Origin: Siphonodentalium dalli
Lineage: Eukaryota; Mollusca; Scaphopoda; Gadilida; Siphonodentaliidae
Assembly: GCA_032622095.1 (NCBI GenBank)
Contig: CP136063.1
Coordinates: 23,190,987 to 23,254,986, forward strand
DNA: 64,000 nt
Direction of reading: 5' to 3'
In this document: positions 23,003 to 34,314 of the stretch, piece after piece
How the letters are laid out: each line of letters begins with the position of its first letter
How positions within the stretch are numbered: position 1 is the first letter of the stretch
Translations under genes and position numbers: made by a program
Notes under the pieces: generated by a model
What the model was told of the DNA's origin: nothing
Database searches by the model: none
The model's input: only the letters and a program-made list of their open reading frames with translations

Positions 23003-23998
23003 GTCAGTTCGTTATCCCTTTCTATACTAAAGCATCATTGATGAGTAGTTATCCCAGAGGAAATGTTCAGTTAATAAGTTTAACCCTTTCTATACCAAAG
23101 CATCATTGATGAGTAGTTCTCCATAGGAAATGTTCAGATAATAAGTTTTAACTCTTTCTATACTAAAGCGTCATTGATGAGTAGTTGTCCCATAGGAATT
23201 TTTCTGATAATAAGTTTAACCCATTCTATATTAAAGCATCATTGATGAGTAGTTATCCCAGAGGAAATGTTTAGTTAATAAGTTTAACCATTTCTCTACC
23301 AAAGCATCATTGATGAGTAGTTCTCCATAGGAAATGTTCAGATAATAAGTCTAACCCTTTCTATACTGAACCATCATTGATGAGTAGTTATCCCATAGGA
23401 AATGTTTAGTTAATAAGTTTAACCCCTTCTATACTAAATCATCCTTGATGAGTAGTTATCCCATGGGAAATGTTCATATAATAAGTTTAACCCTTTCTAT
23501 ACTAAATCATCATTGATGAGTAGTTATCCCATAGGAAATGTTCAGATAATAAGTTTAACCCTTTCTATACCAAAGCATCATTGATGAGTAGTTCTCCATA
23601 GGAAATGTTCAGATAATAAGTTTTAACTCTTTCTATACTAAAGCGTCATTGATGAGTAGTTGTCCCATAGGAATTTTTCTGATAATAAGTTTAACCCATT
23701 CTATATTAAAGCATCATTGATGAGTAGTTATCCCATAGGAAAAGTTCAGATAATAAGTTTAATCCTTTCTATACTAAAGTATCATTGACAGGTAGTAATT
23801 ATCCCATAGGAAATGTTCAGATAATAAGTTTAACCATTTCTACCCTGAACACTCATTGATGAGTAGTTATCACATAGGAAATGTTCAGATAATAAGTTTA
23901 ACCCTTTCTATACTAAAGCATCAATGATGAGTAGTTATCCCCTAGGAAATGTCCAGATAATAAGTTTAACCCATTCTATATTAAATCATCATTGATGA
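23003..23998 (+). repeat. 67-68-bp minisatellite with 472-bp higher-order unit
   Basis: Unit AAGTTTAACCCTTTCTATAC + TAAAGCATCATTGATGAGTA + GTTATCCCATAGG.., about 15 copies directly behind exon 5. The variant block near 23090-23280 recurs at about 23562-23745. Single relatives (TTGATGAGTAGTT) appear at 58797 and 59665. Confidence 0.9.
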
Positions 23999-24080
23999 GC
24001 AGGGTTCGCGCTGCCGCTTGTCAAATTTCCCAATGGCAAACAATCTATTCATTTGTCAAAAATTTTAGCAAGTGAGATTT
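23998..24080 (+). mobile_element. Fragment of the CAGGGTTCGCGCT hAT family
   Basis: GCAGGGTTCGCGCTGCC and following TTGTCAAA/GGCAAA motifs match one end of the element at 42609. The other end is missing. Confidence 0.5.
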
Positions 24081-24149
24081 TAATTGTGGGATGTGAACTA
24101 TGTAATGGATAGATCATCTCAACGAGTGTCTTCATACTTAAGATGACTT

Positions 24150-24241
24150 GAATGGCAACAAGCCATATTTCCGACTAAACCTGAATAATTACCCATAACT
24201 TTGCTGTGGTTAATAGGTCGATTATTTAGGGCATTACTGTA
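24150..24241 (+). mobile_element. mariner-like MITE, right half
   Basis: From GAATGGCAACAAGCCATATT to GGGCATTACTGTA. The left arm is absent. Confidence 0.6.
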
Positions 24242-24338
24242 GATCATAGAGGGTGATGTTGGGGTGATAGAAGGGTGATGTTGGGGTGATAGAAGGGTGA
24301 TGTTGGGTTATAATTTGAACTTCAGCCAATGTTGCTCC

Positions 24339-24505
24339 TCCCTAGTAACCAAACAGATCTCCCTAGTAACCAAACAGATCTCCCTAGTAACCAAACAGAT
24401 CTCCCTAGTAACCAAACAGATCTCCCTAGTAACCAAACAGATCTCCCTAGTAACCAAACAGATCTCCCTAGTAACCAAACAGATCTCCCTAGTAACCAAA
24501 CAGGG
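24339..24505 (+). repeat. 21-bp minisatellite, 8 copies
   Basis: Unit CTCCCTAGTAACCAAACAGA + T, nearly identical copies. 21 bp keeps frames open on both strands, which explains the open frames. Confidence 0.95.
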
Positions 24506-24881
24506 AGAAGTGACTTCTATACATTTGCAACATCTTTTGCAAACTTTAAAATTGGTTTGGCCTAAACCAATTTATAAAAAAATATGGCCTTATGCTTGAT
24601 AAGAGATGAAGGTAAATAGTCACTATAAGTTGATGCATTGCATAGTTACATATTTAACCAGAGATAACCACAGCTGCATGCATATATAGTTACACATTTG
24701 AGTGAATCATAATTCTACAATGTCTGTCATTCTGTGTAATCTGAAGACAGGAGATATGCACCTTGATGTCGTTTAATGTTTTCATTATATTGTTTATCTT
24801 CCTGGTAGGGACATGGGTCTTTTTTATTTTTATTCTTCTATGGAAATGTTTAGACTTTGCATGTCATGTTGTGAATGTTCC

Positions 24882-25030
24882 AGGTTTGTCAGGGGGCCAT
24901 AGGTTTGTCAGGGGGCCATAGGTTTGTCAGGGGGCCATAGGTTTGTCAGGGGGCCATAGGTTTGTCAATAGGTTTGTCAGGGGCCATAGGTTTGTCAGGG
25001 GCCATAGGTTTGTCAGGGGCCATAGGTAGG
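24882..25030 (+). repeat. 18-19-bp minisatellite, about 8 copies
   Basis: Unit AGGTTTGTCAGGGGGCCAT. Confidence 0.92.
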
Positions 25031-25325
25031 TCTGGGGCCGTTTGTAGCTGGTCAGACCGTAAGGTGCATATCACATTTGTTTGTTATCTGCTTACCAGAG
25101 TCAGTGGTTTATGTATATGTCCCAGTATCTATGGTCTATACCGGTACTCCACTCACGTTGAGATATGGATGAGATAATAATCAAGTCTAATACAGCTTCC
25201 ACTTTCCCATCGTGTTAACATAGCCACGCGCCATCAGTCAATGTGGTCATAAATCTAATTCACATTGACCATTTTTTATTATCAACCATATTTCTATAAT
25301 GATTTTGTCATGATTATATATCACA

Positions 25326-25459
25326 TACAGTAATGCCCTAAGTAATCGACCCCTTAACCACAGCAGAATTATGGGTAACTTTTCAGGATTTAGTCGTAAA
25401 TATGGCTTGTTGCCATTCATCGGAAAGCTCTCGGGGAGATTAATTAGGGCATTACTGTA
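25326..25459 (+). mobile_element. mariner-like MITE, short form
   Basis: ACAGTAATGCCCTAAGTAATC at left, TTAGGGCATTACTGTA at right; most of the right arm is deleted. Confidence 0.65.
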
Positions 25460-25962
25460 ACTATGGGTTTAGCAGTGTGCCAGAAGGAATCTCTTTTGGT
25501 TGAATTTGTGTTACGATGAATGGACACATAAACCATTTCAACAAATTCCGTGGAACTAGATGAACAAATAATTGGAATGATATGGTTGATATAAATCCTA
25601 ATATGGCAGTACCAGTACTCGTATGGCAGTAGATCACAGAGGAAGTGTACTAGCTGTGTTGTTCTAATGTAATGGTAAATCCATTCTATGTTGACCTTTG
25701 AACCCACGTTTCAGACCGATACGCTGCTAAACTCTCGGTGAAAGTGCTTCCTTTTTAAGGATTAATCCCCCATAGCCACGGTTGTTATAGGTTACCATAA
25801 TCGCAGTCATGTTAAGTGTTATAACATTTAGGACATAAAACCATGTTTCAAACATGATTTATCACACAAAACAATATGTTTATTAAGATGTAACGATATG
25901 TTAATTAACATGTTTCAAAAAGGGCTTACTTAATTTTTAAACTCTGAACTTTAACCTTGCAG

Positions 25963-26159
25963 GTTGAGGAGGAGTCATCGGATGAGGATGTCCTGGAGGA
26001 TGACTTCCTGCTAGCAGCGTCTCACAAAAAGAACAAATACGGCAAACAGGGAACCAAAATGGCTTCCATCCGATGGTTCCAGGAAACGCAGACGGACAAA
26101 GTTATAGAGCAGGAGAAAGGAATGTTCTCCGAGTGGTTTCATGGGATTATAACTAGAGC
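25963..26159 (+). CDS. SH2-myosin exon 6 (acidic linker and start of SH2 domain)
   Basis: Acceptor AACCTTGCAG and donor AGC|GTGAGT. It begins VEEESSDEDVLEDDF, an acidic segment with possible CK2 sites, then a basic patch, then MFSEWFHGIITR. WFHG-I-TR is the start (beta A and alpha A) of an SH2 domain. It ends with two bases of an Ala codon that exon 7 completes. The last ~75 bp of this exon, with its donor, are present four more times in the following intron at about 103-bp spacing. Confidence 0.92.
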
Positions 26160-26195
26160 GTGAGTAAATTTGATTGTTTCCATGGTAATGCAGAC

Positions 26196-26580
26196 AGTAG
26201 ATGTTCCAGAGTGAGGAAAGGGCAATGTTCTCAGAGTGGTTTCATGGGATTATAACTAGATTGTGAGTAAATTTGATTGTTTCCATGGTAACGCAGACAA
26301 ACAAAGTTATAAAGCAGGAGAAAGGAATGTTCTCCGAGTGGTTTCATGGGATTATAACTAGAGCGTGAGTAATTTTGATTGTTTCCATGTTAATGCAGAT
26401 GGATAACTTTATGGAGCAGGATAAAAGAATGTTTTCAGAGTGGTTTCATGGAATTATAACTCAGAGTGCGAGTAATTTGTTGGTTTCCATGGTAATGTAA
26501 ATGGACAATGTAAAAAAGCCTGAATGTTCCGGGAGTGCATGGTCTCATGAGATCATAACTAGAGTGTGTGCAAATTTCGA
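26196..26580 (+). repeat. Four tandem copies of the exon 6 3' end and donor
   Basis: Donor-equivalent sites lie at 26160 (real), 26263, 26365, about 26468 and 26573, spacing 102-105 bp. The copy ending 26364 still reads QTNKVIKQEKGMFSEWFHGI followed by ITRA and GTGAGT. Later copies decay (the fourth has GCGAGT). Confidence 0.9.
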
Positions 26581-26805
26581 TGGTAAAACATAATTGCTTT
26601 GTAGAGCAGAAAAAGGCAATATTACATAAGTGTGTCGTTGGATAATAACTGACTAAATTGAACTTATTTTGTATGTTACGAAGCATGTACTGAAGAAGAT
26701 TACATTCTTCTTTCATTGATTTTGCATTTGAATTACTACTGTGATATTTGAATTTAGTATCTACCTGGTCCACAGAATGTCGCAACTGAATGAAGGAATC
26801 CACAC

Positions 26806-27003
26806 ATCTATAACCTATATATATATGAATCTGTCGTCAGTGTAACTCGGTCATCCTTTTGTCACATAAATAACTTTTCAACCATGCATCCAAATTTGGA
26901 ACACACATCTATAACCTATATATATGAATCTGTCGTCGGTGTAACTCGGTCATCCTTTTGTCACATAAATAAATTTTCAACCATGCATCCAAATTTGGAA
27001 CAT
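26806..27003 (+). repeat. Tandem duplication of about 100 bp
   Basis: ACACATCTATAACCTATATA .. CATGCATCCAAATTTGGAAC occurs twice. Confidence 0.85.
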
Positions 27004-27099
27004 ACGATGTGACACATCTTAGAATACGGCACGCACATGTTCAGGCTGATCAGTTAAAGACTGCCTGAGATATAGCACATATTAAAAGGGTTGTAGTGG

Positions 27100-27612
27100 T
27101 GAAATTTTTGTCACCATAGAAGTGGTTTAACTAGGGATGGGCCTGTCCCAGGTGGGACATGTTATTCCAATAATAAATTGACTGGAAAATATAGGAATAA
27201 AATTTCAGGCAAAATAAAACTCGAAAAAGGGTGATAACTCCACACAAAAAAAGTTAGACATAGATCATAATCGCAGGTGCACAGGTTCCCATGGTCCTTA
27301 ATATCTGTGCCAAATTTAAAAACAATTGATGTAAAAATGTAGAAATAAAACCTTGAACAAAATTAACCATGTCGCGAACATTTTCTAAGTTGATAAAGGG
27401 GGATAACTAAACAAAAATACAGTTAGACAGAACTCGTAATCATAGGTGCACAGGTACCCATGGTACTAAATATCTGTGCCAAGTTTTAAAGAAAATGTAG
27501 GAATACAAGCTCGGATAAAATTGCGTCCATGGATGGCAAGACAGACAGACGGCCGACAGACAAGCTGATTCCAGTGTACCCCCCCCCCACAATTCGGTGT
27601 GGGGGGGGTATA
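27100..27612 (+). repeat. Dispersed repeat with two related halves
   Basis: GGTGCACAGG(T)(T/A)CCCATGGT and ATATCTGTGCCAA(A/G)TTT occur in both halves; it ends with GACAGACAGACGGCCGACAG and a C-run/G-run hairpin (27583-27610). Confidence 0.5.
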
Positions 27613-27691
27613 ATTAGCATACAAAAAGCATGGGTGTTTCTGAGAGCGATAAGAACTCTATAGCTATCTATGTCATGTGAATTATAGATAC

Positions 27692-28157
27692 AATATGTGA
27701 CCCGCCATATCAAATCCAGTCGTAAGTCAGGATTTGTTTTACCCTGTGCCAATGCATTCTCTTATATAAGCGAGTCGACCATAGGTCGCCTCGCATATAT
27801 AAGAGAATGCATTGGCCTAACAATTTTTTATAATGTTTTTTAAATAAATGTTTCTTACAACTTTTAGGACATAAAATAAAAAACATCCATTACCCTGCAG
27901 GGAGCCCCACACATATATAGAAGCATATAGAAGAGTGTCGTCTGCTCATGTTTGTCTGGGGCTCTGTATGGGTGAAATTATAAAATTGTTAAAGAATACA
28001 TGAACAAATTATTAAAATTGTAAAAAATTGTTAGGCCAATGCATTCTCTTATATATGCGAGGCGACCTATGGTTGACTCGCATATATAAGAGAATGCATT
28101 GGCACAGGGTAAGAAAATCCCGACTTACGACTGAATTTGATATGGCGGGTCACATAT
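27692..28157 (+). mobile_element. MITE family C (TATGTGACCCGCC ends) with the shared palindrome
   Basis: Inverted ends ATATGTGACCCGCCATATC with the TTACGACTG block, then two copies of the same 67-bp palindrome as families A and B. The terminal repeats are unrelated to CCCTTT-type ends. It lies in intron 6, 39 bp upstream of exon 7. Confidence 0.7.
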
Positions 28158-28196
28158 AATATAATACTAACTTATGTTAGGCTTCATTTGTTACAG

Positions 28197-28286
28197 CGAA
28201 GCAGAGAAATTGTTACAAGGAAAGCCTGTTGGATGTTTCCTGATTCGAGTTAGCGAGAGTAGATTTGGTTATTCTTTATCATTCCG
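28197..28286 (+). CDS. SH2-myosin exon 7 (SH2 core with FLIRVSES)
   Basis: Acceptor TTTGTTACAG and donor CCG|GTAAGT. It reads (A)EAEKLLQGKPVGCFLIRVSE.. then GYSLSF. FLIRVSES is the FLVRES-type strand of SH2 domains; its Arg, which binds the phosphotyrosine phosphate, is present, so the domain should be able to bind ligand. Both borders are phase 2 and match exons 6 and 8. Confidence 0.95.
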
Positions 28287-28595
28287 GTAAGTAAAATTTA
28301 TATCGATGCAGTCATTTTCATTTGATGATTCATTTATATTCCTTCATCAAGAAATATGTAGTTGTTGGCGATCATCATATAACATTGGCAATTATTGTAT
28401 GGTATGATGACAACAATGATATTCCTTAACATATGCTACACTATATCTATAAATGTAAAATTTTCTGTAATACATTTTGAAGAAAATGTTGACTGAACAT
28501 GTCGAACTTGGTGCTATATGAAAGACTAGAAATCTTTTGATTTTCATAGCATAGTTCACTCAATGTTAAGTTGGTGCAGTATTTTATTAGACTCA

Positions 28596-28931
28596 GTGAA
28601 CGTTCAGACGACCACGATTTAATCGTAAGTATCCGATAGTTAGACTGTGCATGCTCATGTCAAAATCAAAAGTAAAAAAATAATATCAAGCACTGTTTGA
28701 TTTTAGATTCAAAATCGTGGCGTATCCTTGGATACCTACACTTGCGACATAATCGCGTGTACGTAAAAATCGTGGCTGGAAAGATCGCAGGGTGGTCAAT
28801 CACATGCTTTACGAACAACCTACGATATCATCATGTACGACGACATCGCAATCGTGTGAACAAAATATCCACGATCTCATCAGGCCTGATTCCTCCACTT
28901 ACGATTGTATCGTGGTCGTCTGAACGTTCAC
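28596..28931 (+). mobile_element. TIR MITE with 3-bp target repeat
   Basis: Inverted ends GTGAACGTTCAGACGACC and complement, flanked by TCA on both sides. ATCGT/ACGAT motifs run through it. The 3-bp duplication suits a Harbinger-type MITE. It lies in intron 7. Confidence 0.6.
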
Positions 28932-28934
28932 TCA

Positions 28935-29947
28935 GATTGGAGGAGGTTTCAATAAAAATAGTGGACAACAGATAATACAAGGAAAAATAGGTCCCTTTAA
29001 TTGGAGGGAAATAATGTTGAGATAATAAGTTCAAGAAGCAACCGATTTGTTGAACTTATTGTCTGAACATTTTCTATGGGAACTAGCCTACCCTACTCAT
29101 ATTTAAATTTGTGCAGTACTAATTTTTGCGCACCAGTTTAAAATATACCACAGGGAAAACAAGAGTGTATGTTGATGAGTTAAGTACATTACGAAAAGTT
29201 GAAATTACGCCTATCCATGTAGGCCTATATTTATTTAAAATATTTAGTCTAACCAATATAAAAAATTAAAAACCATAACTCGATGCCAATCGACGTACAT
29301 GGTAACTCAACAGTGTTGTAATGCTGGTAAGAAGTACACATATATTGTGTCCTGTTATATTACTTGTTGTGCCAGGAATATATTCCATATTTGGAAGTAA
29401 TTAAAAAAGAATAAAAAATATTTCTGGCCACCGGCTTTTACCTTTCTTCACTACATTACCGGAAACATCACTATTTTTTAGGCCTTATTTCAACACACCT
29501 CTAAAGTATAATAGACCACTCCGATGTATAATTTTATAACAAAATGAAAGAATACATTCAGTAAAGAAAGGGTTGAATCAAACTCCAGGCAGAGTTATCT
29601 CCCATCGCTCCACTGATATACCAATACCACAAGGACATTTGGTAAGTATTCGTGACATGATCTTAGTTCTTATATTGTAGGATTAAAATTGTCTTTGTCT
29701 ATGAATGGCAGTGGCTCAGTTCATATTGTTCTTATGAATACCGAAAGAATTACCATTATTGCAAACGTTTGGTGGTAAAAATAAGATAATAGGTGACTAA
29801 ATATAGTTCCGACGATGTAAAAATAGATGTATTGGTCCGCAAATTACCGTCCTTCCGGCAGTGATCTATCGCAGTAATAACAGTGAGGGCACTGCATGGA
29901 GTTTGGGGTTGATATAAATTCATCACTCAGTTTTATGTAACTTTCAG
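28935..29947 (+). other. Intron 7 remainder, no feature seen
   Basis: AT-rich intron sequence without a repeat or frame that I can support. Confidence 0.5.
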
Positions 29948-30065
29948 TGGTGAGGACAGGACCCGACACTATATGATAGACCAGACACCAAACGGGAAAT
30001 ACCTTGTGGTCGGAGAAGGAAAAGTCATGAAAAGTCTCAAACATCTCGTGCAATATTACCAAACT
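29948..30065 (+). CDS. SH2-myosin exon 8 (SH2 beta C to alpha B)
   Basis: Acceptor TGTAACTTTCAG and donor ACT|GTAAGT. It starts (R)GEDRTRHYMIDQTPNGKYL and contains SLKHLVQYYQT, the alpha B helix ending with the usual L-V-x-Y-Y/H pattern. RHYMI provides the beta D His found in most SH2 domains. It ends at phase 0. Confidence 0.95.
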
Positions 30066-30327
30066 GTAAGTCATATAAAGGGTACTGCTTATCAGAACAT
30101 CCCTATAAATCACATATAATATTACCAAAGGTATAGGTCATTACTTTGTTAATACGGTCCAGTGTTAAGGCCTTGCTAAGTCAATTTTTCATTTCTTATG
30201 CCCATGAGCATGGTCCCGTAAGCTGGCTGTGCATGTAACATTTTTATTTGAGTTGGAAATGTTGGGGAAATTTTCAATCAATATATGATAATTGCAATTC
30301 ATGTTTAAATATAAACATGCGATTAAC

Positions 30328-31520
30328 GGTACTAAATCCGATCAGATACTCTTAACCCTTTGAGTGCCAGGTCGATTTTTTGTATCAACCCATATACCCT
30401 GTGCCAATGCATTCTCTTATATATGCGAGTCGACCATAGGTCGCCTCGCATATATAAGAGAATGCATTGGCTTAACAATTTTTTGTTTTTTTACAATTTT
30501 TTACAATTTTAGTATATTTTATTATATTCTTTAACAGACTTATTGTGTAGGTTTAGGGCCGATAATATCGGCCCCTGGCACTCAAAGGGTTAAATTACTA
30601 TTTCTTTAGTTTTGGGGGTAAAAATTATTTGATTAGACTCGAGGTACCTACCCATCAAAGCTCAGTGATCAGATATCGATTTTTGAAGTTTGTTATTTTA
30701 ATTGTTTGTGGGCCAGAATTTCGAGGTCAAACGGACGGTCTTGTAGATAAAGATGGATAACTCTAAAATTAAGTGGTTATTATTACCACTTGATTTTAGA
30801 GTTATCCATTGGCTGCGAAAGTTGCATGATTCGAAGTGATACCTGTATAAAAGATATGTTTCAGAAGGTTTCCTAACATTTTCTTTTATATTTTTAAGTG
30901 GCAATATAATTTGTTTTAAAATTAATAATAAAGGCATATGCCTGACTCAGTTGTCATTGTCATGGAATGCCATCGGTATAATATGGCTTATCCCCATAGA
31001 ACGATTAGCCCTGTGTGAGTAACAAGCGTTCTATACACAAACAGTAACCCATGCAGTGATATCTCATCCTTCCAGACATCAAACCATAGATTCTAGCATA
31101 CTGACCCCCCCATCAGTCACCACATTGCTCCGCGATACGCATGGACCTAGAAGTCACCTGGTTTTAACACTGGATTTTACAACAATATCACATTCAAAAT
31201 TATGTTGCATTGGGTTAGATTTTGTGTTTAGGCAGGTTAATTTGTTTCAGAGAATAAAGTACGGTCTTGCAGATAAAGATGGATAACTCTATAAAATCAA
31301 ATGGTAATAATAACCACTTAATTTTAGAGTTAACCATTTTTATCTGCAAGACCGTATGTTTAACCTCGTGTTTCTGGCCCACAAACAATTGAAATTAGCA
31401 AACTTCAAAAATCGATATCTGATCAATCTGAGCTTTGATGGGACTCGACTCGAATCAAATATTTGTTACCGCCAAAGCCAAAGAAATAGTAATTTAGGAG
31501 CGTCTGATTGGATTGAGTAT
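30328..31520 (+). mobile_element. Foldback element(s), split and interrupted
   Basis: The left tip and arm (30328-30815, interrupted by the MITE at 30352-30593) end in a hairpin centre (AACTCTAAAATTAAGTGG and inverse). A second hairpin centre with only the right arm and tip follows at 31250-31520. About 430 bp of unrelated sequence lies between them. Confidence 0.6.
30352..30593 (+). mobile_element. piggyBac-like MITE, family B
   Basis: TTAA, CCCTTTGAGTGCCAGG and inverse CCTGGCACTCAAAGGG, the terminal style of piggyBac-superfamily MITEs; one palindrome inside. Inserted in a foldback element (30328 onward). Confidence 0.88.
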
Positions 31521-31947
31521 CTCATCGGCCCTAATTTATGGTCTGTAAAATCGGCCCTAAAAAAATAAAGATTTTTTGGGTTGATTTTGTTTGGGTATGC
31601 TTAAGCATGCAATAGCGAATTTAAAAACAAACTGGATAAAACCTTAGGGGCATGTTATAACTCAAAACTATCACCAAGTATTCATAGTAATAATTTTGAT
31701 GCCCATGAAAAACGTAAGATTCCCTGGCACTAAACCTACAAAATAAGTCTGTTAAAGAAAATAAGAAAAAATTATTAAAATTGTAAAAAATTGTAAAAAA
31801 TAATAACAAATGATGAAAAATTGTTAGGCCAATGCATTCTCTTATATATGCGAGGCGACCTATGGTCGACTCACATATATAAGAGAATGCATTGGCACAG
31901 GGTATATGGGTTGATACAAAAATCTGACCTGGCACTGAAAGGGTTAA
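31515..31947 (+). mobile_element. piggyBac-like MITE B, left end missing
   Basis: The right end (..CCTGGCACTGAAAGGG, TTAA) and palindrome are intact. The left end is fused to the right tip of a foldback element. Confidence 0.7.
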
Positions 31948-32405
31948 TGCAGGGGCGCCGGAAGCATCCAAGGGCAGGGGGGCAGAGCCTACAAAAAGGG
32001 CACTTTTCCGCAAAAAAGGGCATTTTCTCCGCAAACTCGGGAAAATAACCATAAATTTATTGTGGCAAAAATCCCTATTTTAATGGTATTTGTCGGTTTT
32101 TATGGCCGTTTTGTGATAAAATTGACAAAAATTAATATTCCTTGTGAAATTGGTGGTATTTGGACCAAAAAAGTCACATTTTGCTATAAAAACACGAGAT
32201 TAAACACACAAAAAGCATTTTCTGTCTCCAGAAAAAGGGCAAGTCCTGCCCCAGCTCGCCCCCTTGGTCAAGGGCAGGGGGGTCAGCTGCCCCCTCTGCC
32301 CCCCTCTTCCGGCGCCCCTGGGTTAATGGCTTATTAAATGACAACTAATTGTTTTACAGTAATTACTAGTGAGTGAATTGACAGCTTATGATTAAATTAT
32401 TAATC

Positions 32406-32688
32406 TTTCTTCTAGATGGTATAGAAGTGGGGTTATAATATTTCTTCTAGACGGTATAGAAGTGGGGTTATAATCTTTCTTCTAGACGGTATAGAAGTGG
32501 GGTTATAATCTTTCTTCTAGACGGTATAGAAGTGGGGTTATAATCTTTCTTCTAGATGGTATAGAAGTGGGGTTATAATCTTTCTTCTAGACGGTATAGA
32601 AGTGGGGTTATAATATTTCTTCTAGACGGTATAGAAGTGGGGTTATAATCTTTCTTCTAGACGGTATAGAAGTGGGGTTATAATCTTT
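32406..32688 (+). repeat. 35-bp minisatellite, 8 copies
   Basis: Unit CTTTCTTCTAGACGGTATAG + AAGTGGGGTTATAAT. Each unit carries a pyrimidine tract and TAG, so it resembles a splice acceptor, about 190 bp upstream of exon 9. Confidence 0.95.
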
Positions 32689-32880
32689 GGTGTAAGCATT
32701 AGATAATGTGACTTCACGCCACAGTGTAATACTTTTATTCACTGATATTGAATGAAAATTCTTCTAACAGTTTTATTTTCAATTTTCTAACACCAATTTG
32801 TAACTTATAACATTTCTTTCTTTTTATCTATCACCATGCAGTTTGTGATGATTTAACTATAATTTTTTTCTATTTTTCAG

Positions 32881-32928
32881 CACCAGTTATCTAACTGGAA
32901 GCATTTACTAACAGAATCGTGTGGACAG
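32881..32928 (+). CDS. SH2-myosin exon 9 (end of SH2, 16 codons)
   Basis: This short exon has acceptor TCTATTTTTCAG, donor CAG|GTAAGT and phase 0 on both sides. It reads HQLSNWKHLLTESCGQ. The pattern L-L-T-x-x-C, followed in exon 10 by x-D-Y-x-E-L, resembles the C-terminal edge of the SH2D2A/HSH2D/SH2D7 type of SH2 domain. Confidence 0.88.
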
Positions 32929-33221
32929 GTAAGTACCGTAAGATTCATCAGCTTCATGTATATTCTTCTGATGAAGTTGCTATTCCCCAACGTACGGAAG
33001 CTAGAAAAATGAATGAAATTTTGTATGTATGGAGGAATATCAGGAGTGCTTTCAAAATAGGGCCCAAAGAGCTATTTGCACATTTTCCATTCTCGAGTTA
33101 TCCTCATTTATTTGGAAATAATGTTTTTATACGCGTCTACGCAGGTATGTCATCCACTAAAATGTCACTAAAATTTGGAATGGAGGTTCGCCATCATTTT
33201 CAATAGTGGCCAGTGATGTTG

Positions 33222-33425
33222 TTTGTATTTCTAGAGTTATCCTTCTTTGTTTATCTGCTGGGTATCTCAGCCATGGATCTCAATGATGTTGTTTATATTT
33301 CTAGAGTTATCCTTCTTTGTTTATCTGCTTGGTATCTCAGCCATGGATCTCAATGATGTTTGTATTTCTAGAGTTATCCTTCTTTGTTTATCTGCTGGGT
33401 ATCTAAGCCATTGGTTATAGGATCT
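33222..33425 (+). repeat. About 70-bp tandem repeat, 3 copies
   Basis: TTTCTAGAGTTATCCTTCTT + TGTTTATCTGCT(G/T)GGTATCT in each. Confidence 0.85.
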
Positions 33426-33525
33426 CAATGGCATTTGTTATGGATAGCGCGATAACTTGAACAAATATATACTGATTTTCTTCATATTCGGTATATGAAA
33501 CTTGATCAAGAATGTCTTGATCTAA

Positions 33526-33645
33526 GGGTTGGCGCTGGACCAAAATGTTCTATTGCCAAAATGTTTGCCAAACAAAATTTGTATTTTGCCAAATTCCAAA
33601 ATTACTTGCCAAATTGAATTAGTGGTTGAGAAAATTGAGGTATCT
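33526..33645 (+). mobile_element. Decayed fragment of the CAGGGTTCGCGCT hAT family
   Basis: GGGTTGGCGCTGGACC followed by repeated TTGCCAAA resembles the left end of the element at 42609. No right end is seen. Confidence 0.45.
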
Positions 33646-33739
33646 CATTTGAGGATCAAATGCATCCAGTTACACACAGAATAAATACTTAGTTAGTATT
33701 AGTAATATATATCAAGGTTTCAATATTACAAAACTCAGT

Positions 33740-34165
33740 CATCAAGTGTGTCTGTCATTTGCACAATGAGGTCCCCAGAGGGTGAATTTAGTAATGCAAA
33801 GTGAGCTATCATCACCAAATTCACCCTCTGGGGACCTAATTCTGCTTAGGCCTCATCTTCTGGAAAGCATCTATAGTCTCAAATTAACATTGTTTTTAGT
33901 TACTTTTTTCCCTTCTGGAAATTTTCTATATCCTATAATTGGCAGAAGATAAAATGGTTAATCAATGTGACTAATGGGTGAACATATCACCCAACTTCAA
34001 TTGGGGGTCACACAATCTGATCCTAGGTCTCCCATAGCAGTTGAGGCCTAAGAAGAATGAGGATCTCAGAGGGTGAATTTGGTGATGCTAGCCTATCACT
34101 AAATAGCATCACTAAATTCACCCTCCGGGCAACTCATTCTGAAAATGACAGACACACTATTTGGA
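33740..34165 (+). mobile_element. AGAATGAGG foldback MITEs, two degenerate copies
   Basis: Arms GAGGTCCCCAGAGGGTGAAT / TTCACCCTCTGGGGACC at 33768-33850, and a second pair at about 34045-34165. Confidence 0.55.
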
Positions 34166-34173
34166 GGCTTGAT

Positions 34174-34238
34174 TTAACCCTTTACCCAACAGAACGGCCC
34201 TGTGCCAATGCATTCTCTTATATATGCGAGTCGACCAT
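34174..34238 (+). mobile_element. piggyBac-like MITE A, left-end fragment
   Basis: Starts TTAACCCTTTACCCAACAG and breaks off in the first palindrome after GTCGACCATA, joining the middle of a mariner-like MITE. CCATA is common to both at the joint. Confidence 0.7.
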
Positions 34239-34314
34239 ATTTCCGACTAAATCCTGATAAATTACCCATAATTCTGCTGTGGTTAAGGAGTCAATTATTT
34301 AGGGCATTACTGTA
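34239..34314 (+). mobile_element. mariner-like MITE, right half fused to MITE A
   Basis: TTTCCGACTAAATCCTG to GGGCATTACTGTA, starting at the joint with the broken palindrome of 34174-34238. Confidence 0.65.

Noticed and set aside
24297-24599. Frames in three phases over the CCTAGTAACCAAACAGATCT repeat
   Set aside because: The 21-bp unit leaves all frames open; no independent coding evidence.
27692-28157. tRNA or microRNA gene suggested by the strong hairpins
   Set aside because: The hairpins belong to a MITE with many copies. No cloverleaf or A/B boxes are seen, and small-RNA data would be needed for a microRNA claim.
31056-33206. Small plus-strand frames (31056, 31356, 32919)
   Set aside because: They lie over foldback and dispersed repeats and show no family pattern. 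The frame at 32919 overlaps the exon 9 donor by chance.
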